This document shows, one piece after another, positions 41,867-51,220 of a stretch of DNA of 64,000 nucleotides. The notes beneath the pieces were generated by a model. The model had not been told where the DNA came from and did no database searches. It was given only the letters and a program-made list of their open reading frames with translations. Position 1 is the stretch's first letter; each line of letters starts with the position of its first letter. Source of the DNA: Poriferisodalis sp963663635 (GTDB lineage: Bacteria > Actinomycetota > Acidimicrobiia > Acidimicrobiales > Poriferisodalaceae); NCBI GenBank assembly GCA_963663635.2, contig CAXXMY010000020.1:1-64000 (forward strand), read 5' to 3'. A program made the position numbers and the translations under genes.

Positions 41867-43138
41867 GTGACGTTTGTTCCAGGTGCGAGTTATTTCGGCG
41901 GGTCGTTGGCTGAGGTCGATCCTGAGGTGGCTGCTGCGCTTGACGGCGAGACGGCGCGTCAGGCCGGGGGGATCGAGCTGATCGCGTCGGAGAACCTCGT
42001 GAGCCGGGCCACTCTCGACGCCCTCGCATCGCCGATGGTGAACAAGACCGTCGAGGGCTATCCCGGTGCCAGGTACTACGGAGGCGCAGAGTTCGCCGAT
42101 CGGATCGAACGCCTGGCCATCGAGCGCGCCATGGAGCTGTTCGGCGCCGCTTATGCCAACGTGCAGCCCCACTCCGGTTCCCAGGCCAACCTGGCGGTGT
42201 TCTTCGCGTTCCTGCGGCCCGGCGCCACCGTGCTCTCGATGGACCTGTCGGCCGGGGGCCATCTCAGCCACGGCGCCAACCCGAACATCTCCGGCAAATG
42301 GATGCACATCGAACGCTACGGCGTCGACGCCCAGGGGTTCCTCGACTACGACCAGGTCCGAGACGTCGCCGTGGCCACCAGGCCCGAGCTCATCATCGCC
42401 GGCGGGTCCTCGTACCCCCGCGCCATCGACTTCGCGGCGTTCCGAGACGTCGCCGACGAAGTCGGTGCGACGCTGCTGGTGGATATGGCGCACTGGGCCG
42501 GGCTCGTCGCCGCCGGGGTGCACGAGAGCCCCGTCCCCATCGCCGACGTGGTGACCACAACGACCTACAAGAACCTGCGCGGCGTGCGCGGCGGCCTCGT
42601 GCTGTCGCACCGCGCAGACCTCGCACGCAAGCTGAACTCCGCAGTCTTCCCGGGCGTCCAAGGCTCAGTCATACTCAACGCCGTCGCCGCCAAGGCCGTT
42701 TGCCTCGGCGAGGCGCTGCAACCCGAGTTCAAGGCCTACGGCCGCGCCGTGCTCGACAACGCCCGTTCACTCGCAGCCGCGCTGACGCAACGGGGCGTGG
42801 CCGTGCTCACCGGCGGCACCGACACCCCGATCGTGGTAGCCGACCTGCGCCCCTGCAACCTCACCGGCGCAGCAGCCTCCGACGCCCTCGAAGCCGCCGG
42901 GCTCACCGCGAACAAGAACAGCGTGCCCGACGACCCACACCCGCCCCAGACCACAAGCGGCCTGCGCTTCGGGACCTCCGCCGGAACAGCACGCGGCCTC
43001 GACGCCGCAGCGTTCGCCCACATCGGCCACTGGATCGCCGACATACTCCAAGCCCTAACCGCCGGCGACACCGCCACCGTGACCGAACGCGTGTGCCACG
43101 ACGTCGACGAACTCGTCGCCCACCACCCCATTTACTGA
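41867..43138 (+). CDS. glyA: Serine hydroxymethyltransferase-type PLP enzyme, variant active site
   Basis: A 423-residue protein; the GTG at 41867 is chosen because the family begins close to it (41825 is an in-frame alternative), but no good ribosome binding site is seen. Conserved blocks are present: ELIASENLVSRATLDALASP, NKTVEGYPGARYYGGAEFAD, QPHSGSQANLAVF, LLVDMAHWAGLVAAGVHESP. SHMT converts serine and tetrahydrofolate to glycine and methylene-tetrahydrofolate. The PLP-lysine motif is TTTTYKNLRGVRGG (Lys235), where the family normally has T-T-T-H-K-T-L-R-G-P-R-G-G: the His before and Thr after the lysine are changed. The enzyme may be a paralog with altered activity, or a divergent true GlyA. 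It is a stand-alone gene, with no glycine riboswitch visible. Confidence 0.8.
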   Translation: MTFVPGASYFGGSLAEVDPEVAAALDGETARQAGGIELIASENLVSRATLDALASPMVNKTVEGYPGARYYGGAEFADRIERLAIERAMELFGAAYANVQPHSGSQANLAVFFAFLRPGATVLSMDLSAGGHLSHGANPNISGKWMHIERYGVDAQGFLDYDQVRDVAVATRPELIIAGGSSYPRAIDFAAFRDVADEVGATLLVDMAHWAGLVAAGVHESPVPIADVVTTTTYKNLRGVRGGLVLSHRADLARKLNSAVFPGVQGSVILNAVAAKAVCLGEALQPEFKAYGRAVLDNARSLAAALTQRGVAVLTGGTDTPIVVADLRPCNLTGAAASDALEAAGLTANKNSVPDDPHPPQTTSGLRFGTSAGTARGLDAAAFAHIGHWIADILQALTAGDTATVTERVCHDVDELVAHHPIY

Positions 43139-43728
43139 CACACACACCGACTCCGCCCAAGCCAAACCGAGGCTCGCGCCGGCGGGCCAGCGACGCGCCG
43201 CCAAAACCTCGCTGACTGGAGCAGGTCACTCCTCGGTGATCTGTGCGGTGTAGTCGACCGACTCGATCCCGTTTGAATCCAAGACGGCGAGGGCCTTGTC
43301 GCCGATGCTCAGGAACCAGTGGTACGCAGGATGATTATCCGCGAACAGGCCGGGGCACTGCAATGCAGATGGACCAACACTACGACTGGTGGATGTGGAT
43401 GGTCGCCTCTCAGCTTTGCGCGGGCATCCGCGAATGATCGCCGAGAAAACGCGGCCAAGCGCCGCGGTCTCCACCGATCGTTGCTGTGTTTCCGGCAACT
43501 TTGCCGGATCAGCTGCAATAACCAGTGGAGACCGCAGGCGCCCAGGCGTCTATCTGCCGCCTATCGACTGGCAGATCTCAAACCCGCTCAATTGGCGCCC
43601 TCTGAACTGTCCTCGCAATCGGCATTGCTCCATTCGATGTAAGTTCACGATCCGCGGCGGAACGACTGTGGCAGGGGTCCTTGATTTGGGTCCAGGTGTT
43701 GTGGGTCTGATTCCCGGAGGATGGGAGG
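43139..43728. other. Gap with one short coding remnant
   Basis: Apart from a C-terminal protein fragment at 43226-43360 (minus strand, listed separately), nothing convincing is seen. The end, from about 43690, contains GGAGGATGGGAGG, the ribosome binding region of the IS3 OrfA fragment. Confidence 0.5.
43226..43360 (-). pseudogene. C-terminal fragment of an unknown protein
   Basis: The last 45 codons of a minus-strand frame read as normal protein (FADNHPAYHWFLSIGDKALA, then VLDSNGIESVDYTAQITEE, stop). The frame upstream of them is arginine- and serine-rich and not protein-like. This suggests a gene whose 5' part has been lost. It converges on the SHMT-type gene. No family is recognised. Confidence 0.35.
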
Positions 43729-43956
43729 ATGACCGACATGAAGAGAAGGCGGCATTCGCCGGAGCAGGCGATCCGCAAGCTGCGTGAAGGCGAGAGACGG
43801 CTCAACGCCGACGAGGAGCTGGGCTTGGTCCTCAGAGAGCAGGAGATCACCGAGTCGACCTGGAGTCGGTGGCGCAGCACCTATGGCGGGATGAAGGCCG
43901 CTGACGCCAAGGAGCTCAAGGAGCTGCGCGTCGAGAACGCCCCGCTGAAAAAGCTG
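43729..43956 (+). pseudogene. IS3-family OrfA, truncated by an ISL3-type element
   Basis: Start ATG at 43729 after GGAGGATGGGAGG. The peptide MKRRRHSPEQAIRKLREGER and ITESTWSRWRSTYGGMKAAD, then KELKELRVENAPLKKL, is a standard IS3 OrfA (helix-turn-helix plus the start of the leucine zipper). It breaks off after LKKL exactly where the ISL3 terminal repeat begins. OrfB is absent, so the element cannot move. Confidence 0.75.
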
Positions 43957-45005
43957 GCCCTTCGCGTTTTTGTGGGATGGGCTGCTGGTTTCGGCGGGGT
44001 TGATTATGTCACGAGGAGTCCTCGGGCTTCGAAGTTGGCGTAGTTGGTGAAGCCGTGGGCGCTGCGGCGCAGGACTTGGAGCAAGTTGTTGGTTCGGTCG
44101 ATGCGTCCGTTGCTGGGCCGCTCGGTGTGGTGCCAGGCGAGGATCTCGTCGCTCCATGCCAGGAGCGTGTCGACGGTGTCGCTGAACTCGGGCAGCTGCC
44201 CGGTGCCGTAGAGGTCGGCGAACCGGTCGAGCGCTTCCATGGCGGCGGCGGTCCGACTCGGTGAGGGTGTCGGGTCGGCGCAGCAGCACGAACCGGGCCC
44301 GGAACACATCAGGGTCGAACGCCGGCCTCACGCCCGGCGGTGTGCGGCGCTGCGGTGAGGGATCATCGCCAGAGTGCGGCCGGTGTCGGCGTTGACGATC
44401 ACGGTCACATAGCGATGCCTCTTGCGGATCGAGGTCTCATCAACCAGAAGCACCCGGCACCGCTCGGCGCGGCGACGCTCGCCCACCAGTACGGCCCAGG
44501 CCCCCACCAAGGCGTTGACCATGTGCCAGCCCACCTGGTGCCGGCGTGCCGCTGAGGCGAGCGTCATCACCTGCGCATCGGCCACGAGCCGGCGCGCCAG
44601 ACGCGCCGTCACCGATCCCTCGAACGCCGGGTGGCCCTCGGTGAACCGGCGCTCGCAGCCCTCGCAGACCAGCCGTCGCCGCGACCACACCAACGTCACC
44701 GGCCGACCTGACACCTCCAAGTCGCGCACCTTGTTGTCCCGGCGGTCACGCACCCACATGCACAGCGCGCCGCAGCGGGGGCACTCCGGGCGCCGCACCG
44801 TCGAGCACACCCCACCACCAGGCCGCTCGGGCGCGTCAACAAGCACACCCAGCACTCTGATCCGCGGCAACCACAGCCGCACCGACATAACATCGCACCC
44901 CATCGAGGCCCTCCTGGATCGTGGCTCTGACACCACCGATCCCCCCAGGGCCTCGACCCCTACGCAGGGACACTCAGCCGCTCAATCCCACAAAACCGCG
45001 AAGGC
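43957..45005 (-). mobile_element. ISL3-family element, internally deleted
   Basis: About 1.05 kb bounded by roughly 25-bp inverted repeats: CCTTCGCGTTTTTGTGGGAT at the left (from 43959) and CCTTCGCGGTTTTGTGGGAT read inward from 45004. ISL3 elements are usually 1.3-1.6 kb, so part is missing. It lies inside an IS3 OrfA on the left and inside a broken FAD oxidoreductase on the right. Because the two flanks are different genes, adjacent DNA was lost or rearranged after insertion. Confidence 0.75.
44000..44936 (-). pseudogene. ISL3-family transposase missing its middle
   Basis: The N-terminal part is complete, with a zinc-finger (RPECPRCGALCMWVRDRRDN, VCEGCERRFTEGHPAFEG) and the start of the DDE core (VLLVDETSIRKRHRYVTVIV, ADTGRTLAMIPHR). 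The C-terminal part (RPSNGRIDRTNNLLQVLRRS, AHGFTNYANFEARGLL) is also clear, partly in another frame. The region between them, about 100-150 codons with the rest of the catalytic core, is absent. The element is dead. Confidence 0.75.
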
Positions 45006-45367
45006 GCTGGAACTTCTCGATCTCGGGCTGCAGCTGCTCCCTGATCTCGGACTCGAAGTCGTGTGCGTAGATGCCGCCGCGGTACTTCACGCTGTAGCTA
45101 AAACGCGTAGCGATCAACTCAATCCCGAAGCGTTCCAACAACAGCACGACGTGGTCGTACACCGACGGGATGCACGCCGCGACTGAGATATCGAACGGGA
45201 CTGAACTGCCGTCGTCCTTGGGGCATGTCAACGGTCACGGCGTTGCCGCCGAGCTGTTCGTTGGCCTCGAACAGCCGGAAATCGAACCGGTCCGGGTGGT
45301 TGTGCAAGGCCTTCGCGGCTCCCAGCCCCGACATGCCGCCGCCGACAATTGCAAGTCCGCGCTGCAT
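45005..45367 (-). pseudogene. FAD-dependent oxidoreductase, frameshifted and truncated
   Basis: From the ATG at 45367 the frame reads GLAIVGGGMSGLGAAKALHN, then HPDRFDFRLFEANEQLGGNA and VTVDMP, a classic FAD/NAD(P)-binding start. A one-base loss near 45222 moves the rest to another frame: DDGSSVPFDISVAACIPSVY, then DHVVLLLERFGIEL and KYRGGIYAHDFESEIREQLQ. This pattern resembles predicted flavin-containing amine-oxidase-type proteins (COG2907-like). The gene is cut off at 45005 by the ISL3 end. A second, shorter remnant of the same gene start is at 23434. Confidence 0.7.
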
Positions 45368-45445
45368 CATCGTGCCCCAACCGGTCAGCCAGCGTCGGGC
45401 GAACTGCAACCCGCCGCAGTGCGGCTACAGCGAATCGAATCGCGC

Positions 45446-45890
45446 GGCGTTCGTTCCGTCATCAAGGTGCTGGCCGATGACATCGATCCTGACGGCGACG
45501 CGTTCGCTGCTGGGATGGTGCGCGATGCGCCATTGCATCGTCCTGTCACGGTGCAGGCCGACATGACGTTGCTCTATGTGCCCGGTCGCGATTTCGACGG
45601 CAGCGACATTTTCGTTGGAGCCGTGTCTGACGGGCGCCTCTCGGACGAGGCGTCGGTGACGGCCGCTGACGTCGACGTGACAGTGATGGCGGCCGGGGGA
45701 AGCACCTCAGTCCGCGCGAGCGGCGGCGGTGGCCGGTTTGAGGCGAGCATGGCGCCGGCCATCGTCGCGAACAGGTGGAGCCCCGCGGACGTCGACGTGG
45801 CCGCGTCACTATCGGCGCGCATGCCCCGATACAGCGGAGCCACCTGAACCCGGACCGCAGCAATCACCGCGCGCCGTCACCCAGGTCCCA
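45446..45890 (+). pseudogene. Remnant of a cadherin-CWB2 surface protein
   Basis: The plus frame reads VIKVLADDIDPDGDAFAAGM, RDAPLHRPVTVQADMTLLYV and DIFVGAVSDGRLSDEASVTA, parallel to the VCBS-type unit of the 2378-aa protein. It then reads IVANRWSPADVDVAASLSAR, a CWB2 start, joined directly to RYSGAT, which in the intact protein lies near the end of the last CWB2 repeat. After RYSGAT a TGA stands where the intact protein has an Arg codon; the following codons still resemble its end. The fragment is therefore an internally deleted, nonsense-mutated tail. Confidence 0.7.
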
Positions 45891-46221
45891 GCTTCGATGA
45901 GAAGAGCCCCATATTAGCCTCAAGCCACCGAGAGCGCTGAGACACGCGACCAACAACGAACGCGTGTCCGCGGGTAGGGACATTGTCGTGCATGAAAATT
46001 CGAATCGGCGCAACTTCACATCGATCGCAGCCTCGGTCGGTATGACATACGACGCCGAGAACGCCAAAACACGTCGTGGCACTGGACTTGTTGGACACTC
46101 GCCACTTAGGACAGATCCACGTCAATTCTGAGACGTCAGATTGCGGGACGCGCCAACCGATCATGTGCTGCGGTTCCTTCGACTCGCCGAATCGGTGAGC
46201 GAATGCGTAAGGGCTCGACAC
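45877..46221 (-). CDS. Doubtful 114-aa ORF with Cys pairs
   Basis: An open frame with ELTWICPKWRVSN, VVCHTDRGCDRCEVAPIRIF and MHDNVPTRGHAFVVG. The C/H spacing could form a small zinc site, and the sequence looks more protein-like than the other frames here. No family is recognised and there is no clear ribosome binding site. The rest of 45891-46565 shows no convincing gene and is visibly lower in GC than its surroundings; it ends in the upstream region of the TetR gene. Confidence 0.25.
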   Translation of the reverse strand: MSSPYAFAHRFGESKEPQHMIGWRVPQSDVSELTWICPKWRVSNKSSATTCFGVLGVVCHTDRGCDRCEVAPIRIFMHDNVPTRGHAFVVGRVSQRSRWLEANMGLFSSKLGPG

Positions 46222-46565
46222 AATCGGCGGTTCCGACCAGGAGACAATCCCGGCGAAATCGTCCCGCCAGTTCGGCTGTTTGGTCCTGTTTCGCAGAATG
46301 CTCGCTATCGAACGAGCGCTGAATGGTACCCGAAGTCACATCGATTTGCGGTATATCGTTGCGACGACTATCGCCCAAGTCGAGATCCCCCAGGCGCTCG
46401 TAGCAGTTCTGATAAATGCCTTTCTGCGGCGACCGAACCATCTTCGCAGTTACGCCGAGATATGAAAGTAATAATGACGACTATAGACTTATTCCCTAGA
46501 GCCATGTAATGCAGTGTGCGATTCTGGGTCAACACTCAATGCTTGTGAGCTAGTCTCGAACGGCA

Positions 46566-47234
46566 ATGACACGTGAACCACTCTCTCGACCCGATGCTGC
46601 GTCAGTCACACGCGGCGAGTCACGCGGATCCCCACAGGTCACGAAGCAACTCTTGGATGCCTCTGTCACCGTATTTGGACAGAATGGCTTTGAGTCGTCG
46701 AGGGTTGCCGATATAGCCCGCCGTTGCGGTATGACGACCGGTGCCATCTATGCTCGCTGGCCGAACAAGCGCGAGCTGTTCGTGGCCGCAGTCGAGCATG
46801 TCATGGGTCATATGACAGCGGGCGCTCTTGAAGACGCAAGAACCACATCTCCTGAGGAATGCACTGCCTTGGACGCCTTGGTCTCGAGCCTGGTGTCTCC
46901 GGACCGCGACCACGCCAGAAGCCTGGTGCTGGAGGCATACGTGATCGCGAGACGAGATCCTCTGGTAAGAGAACGCGTCCTGGGATCCCTCACCGCGGAA
47001 GTCGAATCTCTTGCCTCCTTTGCCGCCGATGGCAAAGCGGATGGAGTCGTCGACGAATCTCTGAGCAATGACGCAGTCGCGCTCTGCTGCCAAGCGCTTT
47101 CGATGGGCCTTCAGCTGGTGTCAACCGTGCTTCGCGACGGGCACCACCTGCCGACGGACGACGACTGGATTACGCTCGTCGCCCGACTCATGGCGGCGGT
47201 TGGGCCGCCGAATTCCGGCACTGACGCCGCCTAA
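46566..47234 (+). CDS. TetR-family transcriptional regulator
   Basis: A 222-residue protein. Residues 26-72 form the TetR DNA-binding domain: KQLLDASVTVFGQNGFESSR, VADIARRCGMTTGAIYARWP (helix-turn-helix) and NKRELF. The C-terminal half is a helical ligand-binding domain without a recognisable subgroup. The start is the ATG at 46566; a possible -10 (TAGTCT) lies about 15 bases upstream, suggesting a short leader. Its target is unclear: the upstream region has no divergent gene of note, and the nearest downstream intact gene is the fatty-acid-hydroxylase-type protein behind an IS remnant, so regulation of lipid modification is only a guess. Confidence 0.85.
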   Translation: MTREPLSRPDAASVTRGESRGSPQVTKQLLDASVTVFGQNGFESSRVADIARRCGMTTGAIYARWPNKRELFVAAVEHVMGHMTAGALEDARTTSPEECTALDALVSSLVSPDRDHARSLVLEAYVIARRDPLVRERVLGSLTAEVESLASFAADGKADGVVDESLSNDAVALCCQALSMGLQLVSTVLRDGHHLPTDDDWITLVARLMAAVGPPNSGTDAA

Positions 47235-47279
47235 CAACAATCACGACGGACCTTCTGGGTGCCCGATATTCGGACGTGA

Positions 47280-48060
47280 GTGCTGACCAGGCACGATGTG
47301 CTGCGATTCTCGTGCCTCGTGTTTCGCATTCTGTACCGCTTCCTCGCGGCGCTGGCCGGTCTGGCCGTGCGCTCGGGCCGTTCCAAGGATCTCGAGATCA
47401 TCGTGTTGAGCCACCAACTGACGGTGCTGCGCCGGCAAGACAATCGGCCCCAGCTCAACCACAACGACCGGACCCTGCTGGGCGCGATCGCCGCTGCGCT
47501 CCCCCGCCGCCGACGCCTCGGCTGGTTGGTCACGCCCGACACCCTGTTGCGCTGGCACAGACGACGCATCGCCCGCCACTGGACCCGACCCACCGCAGGA
47601 CCAGCCAGACCGTCAACCGCCGCTGAGGTTCGCCGGCTGGTCATCGACACGGCCACCGACAACCCCACCTGGGGATACCGCCGCATCCACGGCGAACCCA
47701 CCGGTCTCGGCCACCAGGCCGGAACATCCACCGTCTGACGGATTCTCAAGTCCCACGCCAACCATCCCGCCCCGCAACGCGCCAGCGTGAGCTGGACCCA
47801 GTTCCTACGATCCCAAGCCGCGGTCGCCTGCGACTTCGCGACCCCCGACACCGCCCTACTGCGCCGCTACTGCCTGCTGTTCTTCATCGACATCACCAAC
47901 CGCGAGGACTTCTTCGCCGGCATCACCACCAACCCAACCGGCGCCCGGGCCACCCAAGCAGCCCCCAACCTGTTCCTGCGCCACAACGAACGACCCGCCG
48001 ACGCCCGAGCACACGTCGGTGACCGTGGCAGCCACAACACAATTTCGGGCACCCACAGGG
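47280..48060 (+). pseudogene. Integrase-type (IS3/IS481-like) transposase with nonsense codon
   Basis: The first 152 codons show SKDLEIIVLSHQLTVLRRQD, PRRRRLGWLVTPDTLLRWHR and DNPTWGYRRIHGEPTGLGHQ, typical of integrase-core transposases. At 47736-47738 a TGA follows T-S-T-V where the family has Trp (S-T-V-W-R-I-L-K), and the frame continues with RILKSHANHPAPQR and WTQFLRSQAAVACDFATPDT, then LLRRYCLLFFIDI. It degenerates after about 47960, losing the rest of the DDE domain. A one-base change TGG to TGA plus 3' loss explains it. Confidence 0.75.
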
Positions 48061-48064
48061 GCGG

Positions 48065-49066
48065 ATGTGGCATTTGCCCCAACCGCAGGCGAGGCGTAGG
48101 CTGCGCGCAGTGGGGATCGGGGTAGTCACACTTCCGCCGCTGTACGAGCGTCCGCCTCGGCCGTTGGCCATGACGCGCTGGCTGGTCACCAGGTATTTCT
48201 GGTGGCAGAACGCGTTCTGGATTGTTGTCGGCGCTGTGACGTGGTTGTGGCTGACGCCGTCGCTCGACCGCTTCGCTGCGCCCTCGGTGTGGGCGGTCGT
48301 GCTGGTGTATGCGCGCAACGTCGGGCTCATGATCGTCATCGTCGGCGGTTTGCACTGGTGGCTGTACATGCGGCGCTCGCAAGGGACGCAGCACAAGTAC
48401 GACGAACGATGGTTGTCAGTGGGGCGACGGCCGTTCCTGTTCCGGCATCAGACGCGCGACAACGTGTTCTGGTCGTTGGTGAGCGCGTGCTCGATCGCAG
48501 CGCTGTATGAGTCGCTGATGCTGTGGCTGTATGCCAACGACCTGGTCTGGACGATCCCGGCCCGCAGCGACGTCCTCTATGCAGCGGCGCTGACGTTTGC
48601 GATGTTCCCGCTGGTGTCAGTGCACTTCTACGCCATCCACCGGCTGCTGCACACTCCGCGCCTGTACCGCACGGCGCATTCGGTGCATCACCACAATGTG
48701 AACATCGGTCCGTGGAGCGGCGTTGCCATGCACCCCGTCGAGCACGTGCTGTATTTCTCAGCGCCGCTCATGTTCCTGCTGATTCCGGGCAACCCGTACC
48801 TTGTGACGCTGACTGCCACCTACCTGCTTCTGCCACCGGCGCTGTCGCACTCGGGCTTCGACCGGTACGTCGTGGCCGGCAAGCGCACCATCGCAGGCGG
48901 CGATCGCTTCCACACGCTTCACCACCGTTACTTCGACTGCAACTACGGCACGTCGCTGGTGCCCATGGACAAATGGTTCGGCACGTGGCACGACGGCAGC
49001 GACGAAGCGACCGAGCAAGTCAAGCAGCGCCGCGCACCGAAGACGAGCCCGCGCCCGGCCCGCTGA
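48065..49066 (+). CDS. Fatty acid hydroxylase / sterol desaturase family membrane protein
   Basis: A 333-residue protein with several membrane segments (FWIVVGAVTWLWLTP, LMIVIVGGLHWWLYM, LYAAALTFAMFPLVS, LVTLTATYLLLPPAL). The histidine boxes of the di-iron family are present: H187-F-Y-A-I-H192-R-L-L-H196, H205-S-V-H-H-H, H223/H227 and H283-T-L-H-H. Members oxidise C-H bonds of lipids such as sterols, fatty acids, carotenoids or hopanoids at the membrane. The start is uncertain: the ATG at 48065 overlaps the end of the IS remnant; a GTG at 48110 and an ATG at 48170 are in frame and fit a shorter N-terminus. It stands alone between two broken IS elements, so the substrate is unknown. Confidence 0.8.
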   Translation: MWHLPQPQARRRLRAVGIGVVTLPPLYERPPRPLAMTRWLVTRYFWWQNAFWIVVGAVTWLWLTPSLDRFAAPSVWAVVLVYARNVGLMIVIVGGLHWWLYMRRSQGTQHKYDERWLSVGRRPFLFRHQTRDNVFWSLVSACSIAALYESLMLWLYANDLVWTIPARSDVLYAAALTFAMFPLVSVHFYAIHRLLHTPRLYRTAHSVHHHNVNIGPWSGVAMHPVEHVLYFSAPLMFLLIPGNPYLVTLTATYLLLPPALSHSGFDRYVVAGKRTIAGGDRFHTLHHRYFDCNYGTSLVPMDKWFGTWHDGSDEATEQVKQRRAPKTSPRPAR

Positions 49067-49131
49067 GTCGGGCCGTTGGGTCGACCCGTTGAGTCGAGCC
49101 AGCCGTGAATTCGAGCCGACGAGGAACGCTC

Positions 49132-50784
49132 GCTAAGCCTGAATCCACCGATTGGCCTTTGGTGAGCGCGGGATTCCCGGGTCGGTGGCGGGTTGGGGTC
49201 GCGTCGGGTTGTTGGGGGTGTGGTTCGGTGTGTTTGGGCGTGTTCGGGTAGGGGTGCGGGTGCAGTTCGGGGTTGTGTCGACGCTGGGTTTGTGTGGGGG
49301 CGCCGGTTCCGGGCGGTTCGGGTCAGCCGGAGGGTCCGGGCAGAGCCCTGAGAGCGCTGAGTGTGGCTCGGAATTGTGTTTCCCAGGGCCAGCGGGCGGG
49401 GTATCGCAGGGTGGGTGTGCCGGAGCGGTTGGCGAGCGACGGCGGCGAGGGCGACGAGTCGGGTGCGGCGGGAGCGGTTCGTGGCCGGCGGCGCGCCGGC
49501 GAGGGCGGCGCTCGGGTGGCCGATGTTGTGGGCGAGCACTGCGCAGGCGAGCGGTGCGCAGTTCGCGCCGTAGTGCCCTGAGGGGACGTGCTCGAGCCCG
49601 GAGCCTTCTTTGAGGTCGCGGATGGCGAGCTCGACGACGGCGTGGGCGCGGTGGAACTCGTCCGCGGCGGCGGTGTCGTGTTCGGTGTTGGCGTTGAATG
49701 CGTGGTGTCGCCAGTCGGGCCACAGTCGTTGCTGTGCGCCCTCGGCGAGGCGGGTGCGGCGCACCACGAGGCGAACGGTGCGCTTCGCTTTGCCGCGGCC
49801 GGTGGCATAGGTCGTCTCGGCGACTTGGGCGTGGCCGCCTTTGGTGTAAGCGATGTCGGCCCACGCGGTGTCGCCGATTGCTTGGATCGGTGCGCGCACA
49901 GCGGATCCGAGGGCGACGGTGATCGACCACTTGACGTCGTGGGCGTCGAGACGGTCGATCAGCTTGCGTGACCAGAACCCTGAGTCGGCGCGCACCGTGG
50001 TCGGCCCGGCAGCCCCGGCGCGTCGCAGGTTCGCGACGAGCTCGTCGACGAAGCGCACCACGCCTCGCGACGACCCGGCGGAGCCTTTGCGCATGCGGGC
50101 GCCGAGCACCTCGCCGGTGTCGGCGCGTGCAGCGAGCAGCGGGTGACAGCCGAGCGCGTTGGTGCAGGCCGTACGCGGCGCCTTGTTTTTGCTTGCCGTG
50201 GACCTCGCAGATCGTGGAGTCCAGATCGACCACCAGCGGCGCACGGCCCGGCCCTGCTCCCAACTGCCATGCGCGAGCGAGCGTGCGCGACAGCACCGCT
50301 TCGAGCTGGCGGACGTGACCGAACGTGAACGACCGCAAGCAACGTCCCGACCGTCGAGGGCGCCATCGGGCGGAATCCCAGCACCCGACCGGTGCGCCCG
50401 GCGCGCAGCATCCCGACATGATCGATGTGAGTGCCGCCCGCGAGCATCGCGGCGACCACCGTGCAGATCTTGGGGCCCGGGTTCGCGGAACCCGTGCGCA
50501 CCCACCGCTCGAATCAGCGCCGAAACCCGTGCGCACCCACCGCTCGATCAGCGACCGGGTCCATCAGCGTGCCCGCCAGGATCAGGCCCGCGTTGGCCAC
50601 CAGGCCCTCATGATCAACCGTCGTTGCGAACCGGTCCGGACTGCGCGAAGATGCAGACACAAAAAGTGCCTCCTGTTTTTGAGACGAACGTGACTACCGA
50701 CACCATGATCGTCGCAGATCAGGAGGCCTTTTTCGCGGACGCGGCAACCCACACACACCCACCACACCGGTGGATTCAGGCTAA
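49132..50784 (-). mobile_element. IS1380-family insertion sequence, copy 2 (inverted, more decayed)
   Basis: Ends match copy 1: CTAAGCCTGAATCCACCGAT at 49132 and CTTAGCCTGAATCCACCGGT read inward from 50784. The element is inverted relative to copy 1, 9.4 kb away, so recombination between the two would invert the segment between them. It also contains a short internal duplication (CCCGTGCGCACCCACCGCTC at about 50496 and again at about 50526). Confidence 0.85.
49323..50660 (-). pseudogene. IS1380-family transposase with several frameshifts
   Basis: Start GTG at 50660 after AGGAGG. Segments in order, each in a new frame: GPKICTVVAAMLAGG, then FTFGHVRQLEAVLSRTLARA and LVVDLDSTICEVHGKQKQGA, then LGCHPLLAARADTGEVLGAR to RTRLVALAAV, then SGTPTLRYPARWPWETQFRA to the stop at 49323. 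The first catalytic segment that is broken in copy 1 is intact here, while other sites are broken, so the two copies were inactivated independently. Confidence 0.8.
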
Positions 50785-50981
50785 GTGAGTTCGAGACCGG
50801 CAAAGTCCCCGGGGGCACAAGCCGCGTGATGCGCCTCCTCCACGTCCTCAATGTTTCCATTGCCCTTCACGAACGCCCCCACACCATTGCGGACGAAATC
50901 CTGAGTTCGACCCTCGACTCTCGAGGAGCGCCGCGGCACCCGAACTGATGGCGGTGTTCCTCAGGTGAGGACTTCGAGGCA

Positions 50982-51176
50982 ATGGCCGCAGATAACGTCG
51001 CCGATCAAGGCTTCGTCATGAATTTTCGCTCCGAGCTGCCGAATCAGCTGGCCGGTTTCGTGCCTGCGCTGCGCGACAGCGACGACGAATTCCGCCTGCG
51101 ACTGCTGCTGCACGACTTCGCGATGGTGTGGTGGCACGCCTGTGAGCACTCGGGAGAAGCCGCGGTTCACGCTCGC
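50982..51176 (+). pseudogene. 5' part of an antitoxin-like gene, split by IS21
   Basis: ATG at 50982, with GAGG upstream, opens 65 codons (GFVMNFRSELPNQLAGFVPA, then LRDSDDEFRLRLLLHDFAMV) and ends only because the first bases of the IS21 element supply TGA. The continuation appears to be at 53416-53729 on the far side of the IS. Together they would make about 170 residues, and the order (helical N-part, then the P-P-A-W part) fits the partner proteins that precede AbiEii-like nucleotidyltransferases. The join is not exact: no target duplication can be identified. Confidence 0.45.
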
Positions 51177-51220
51177 TGAAGTTCGCGGTGGGCGTGGGTT
51201 GCTGGTCGGTTGGGGTGAGG

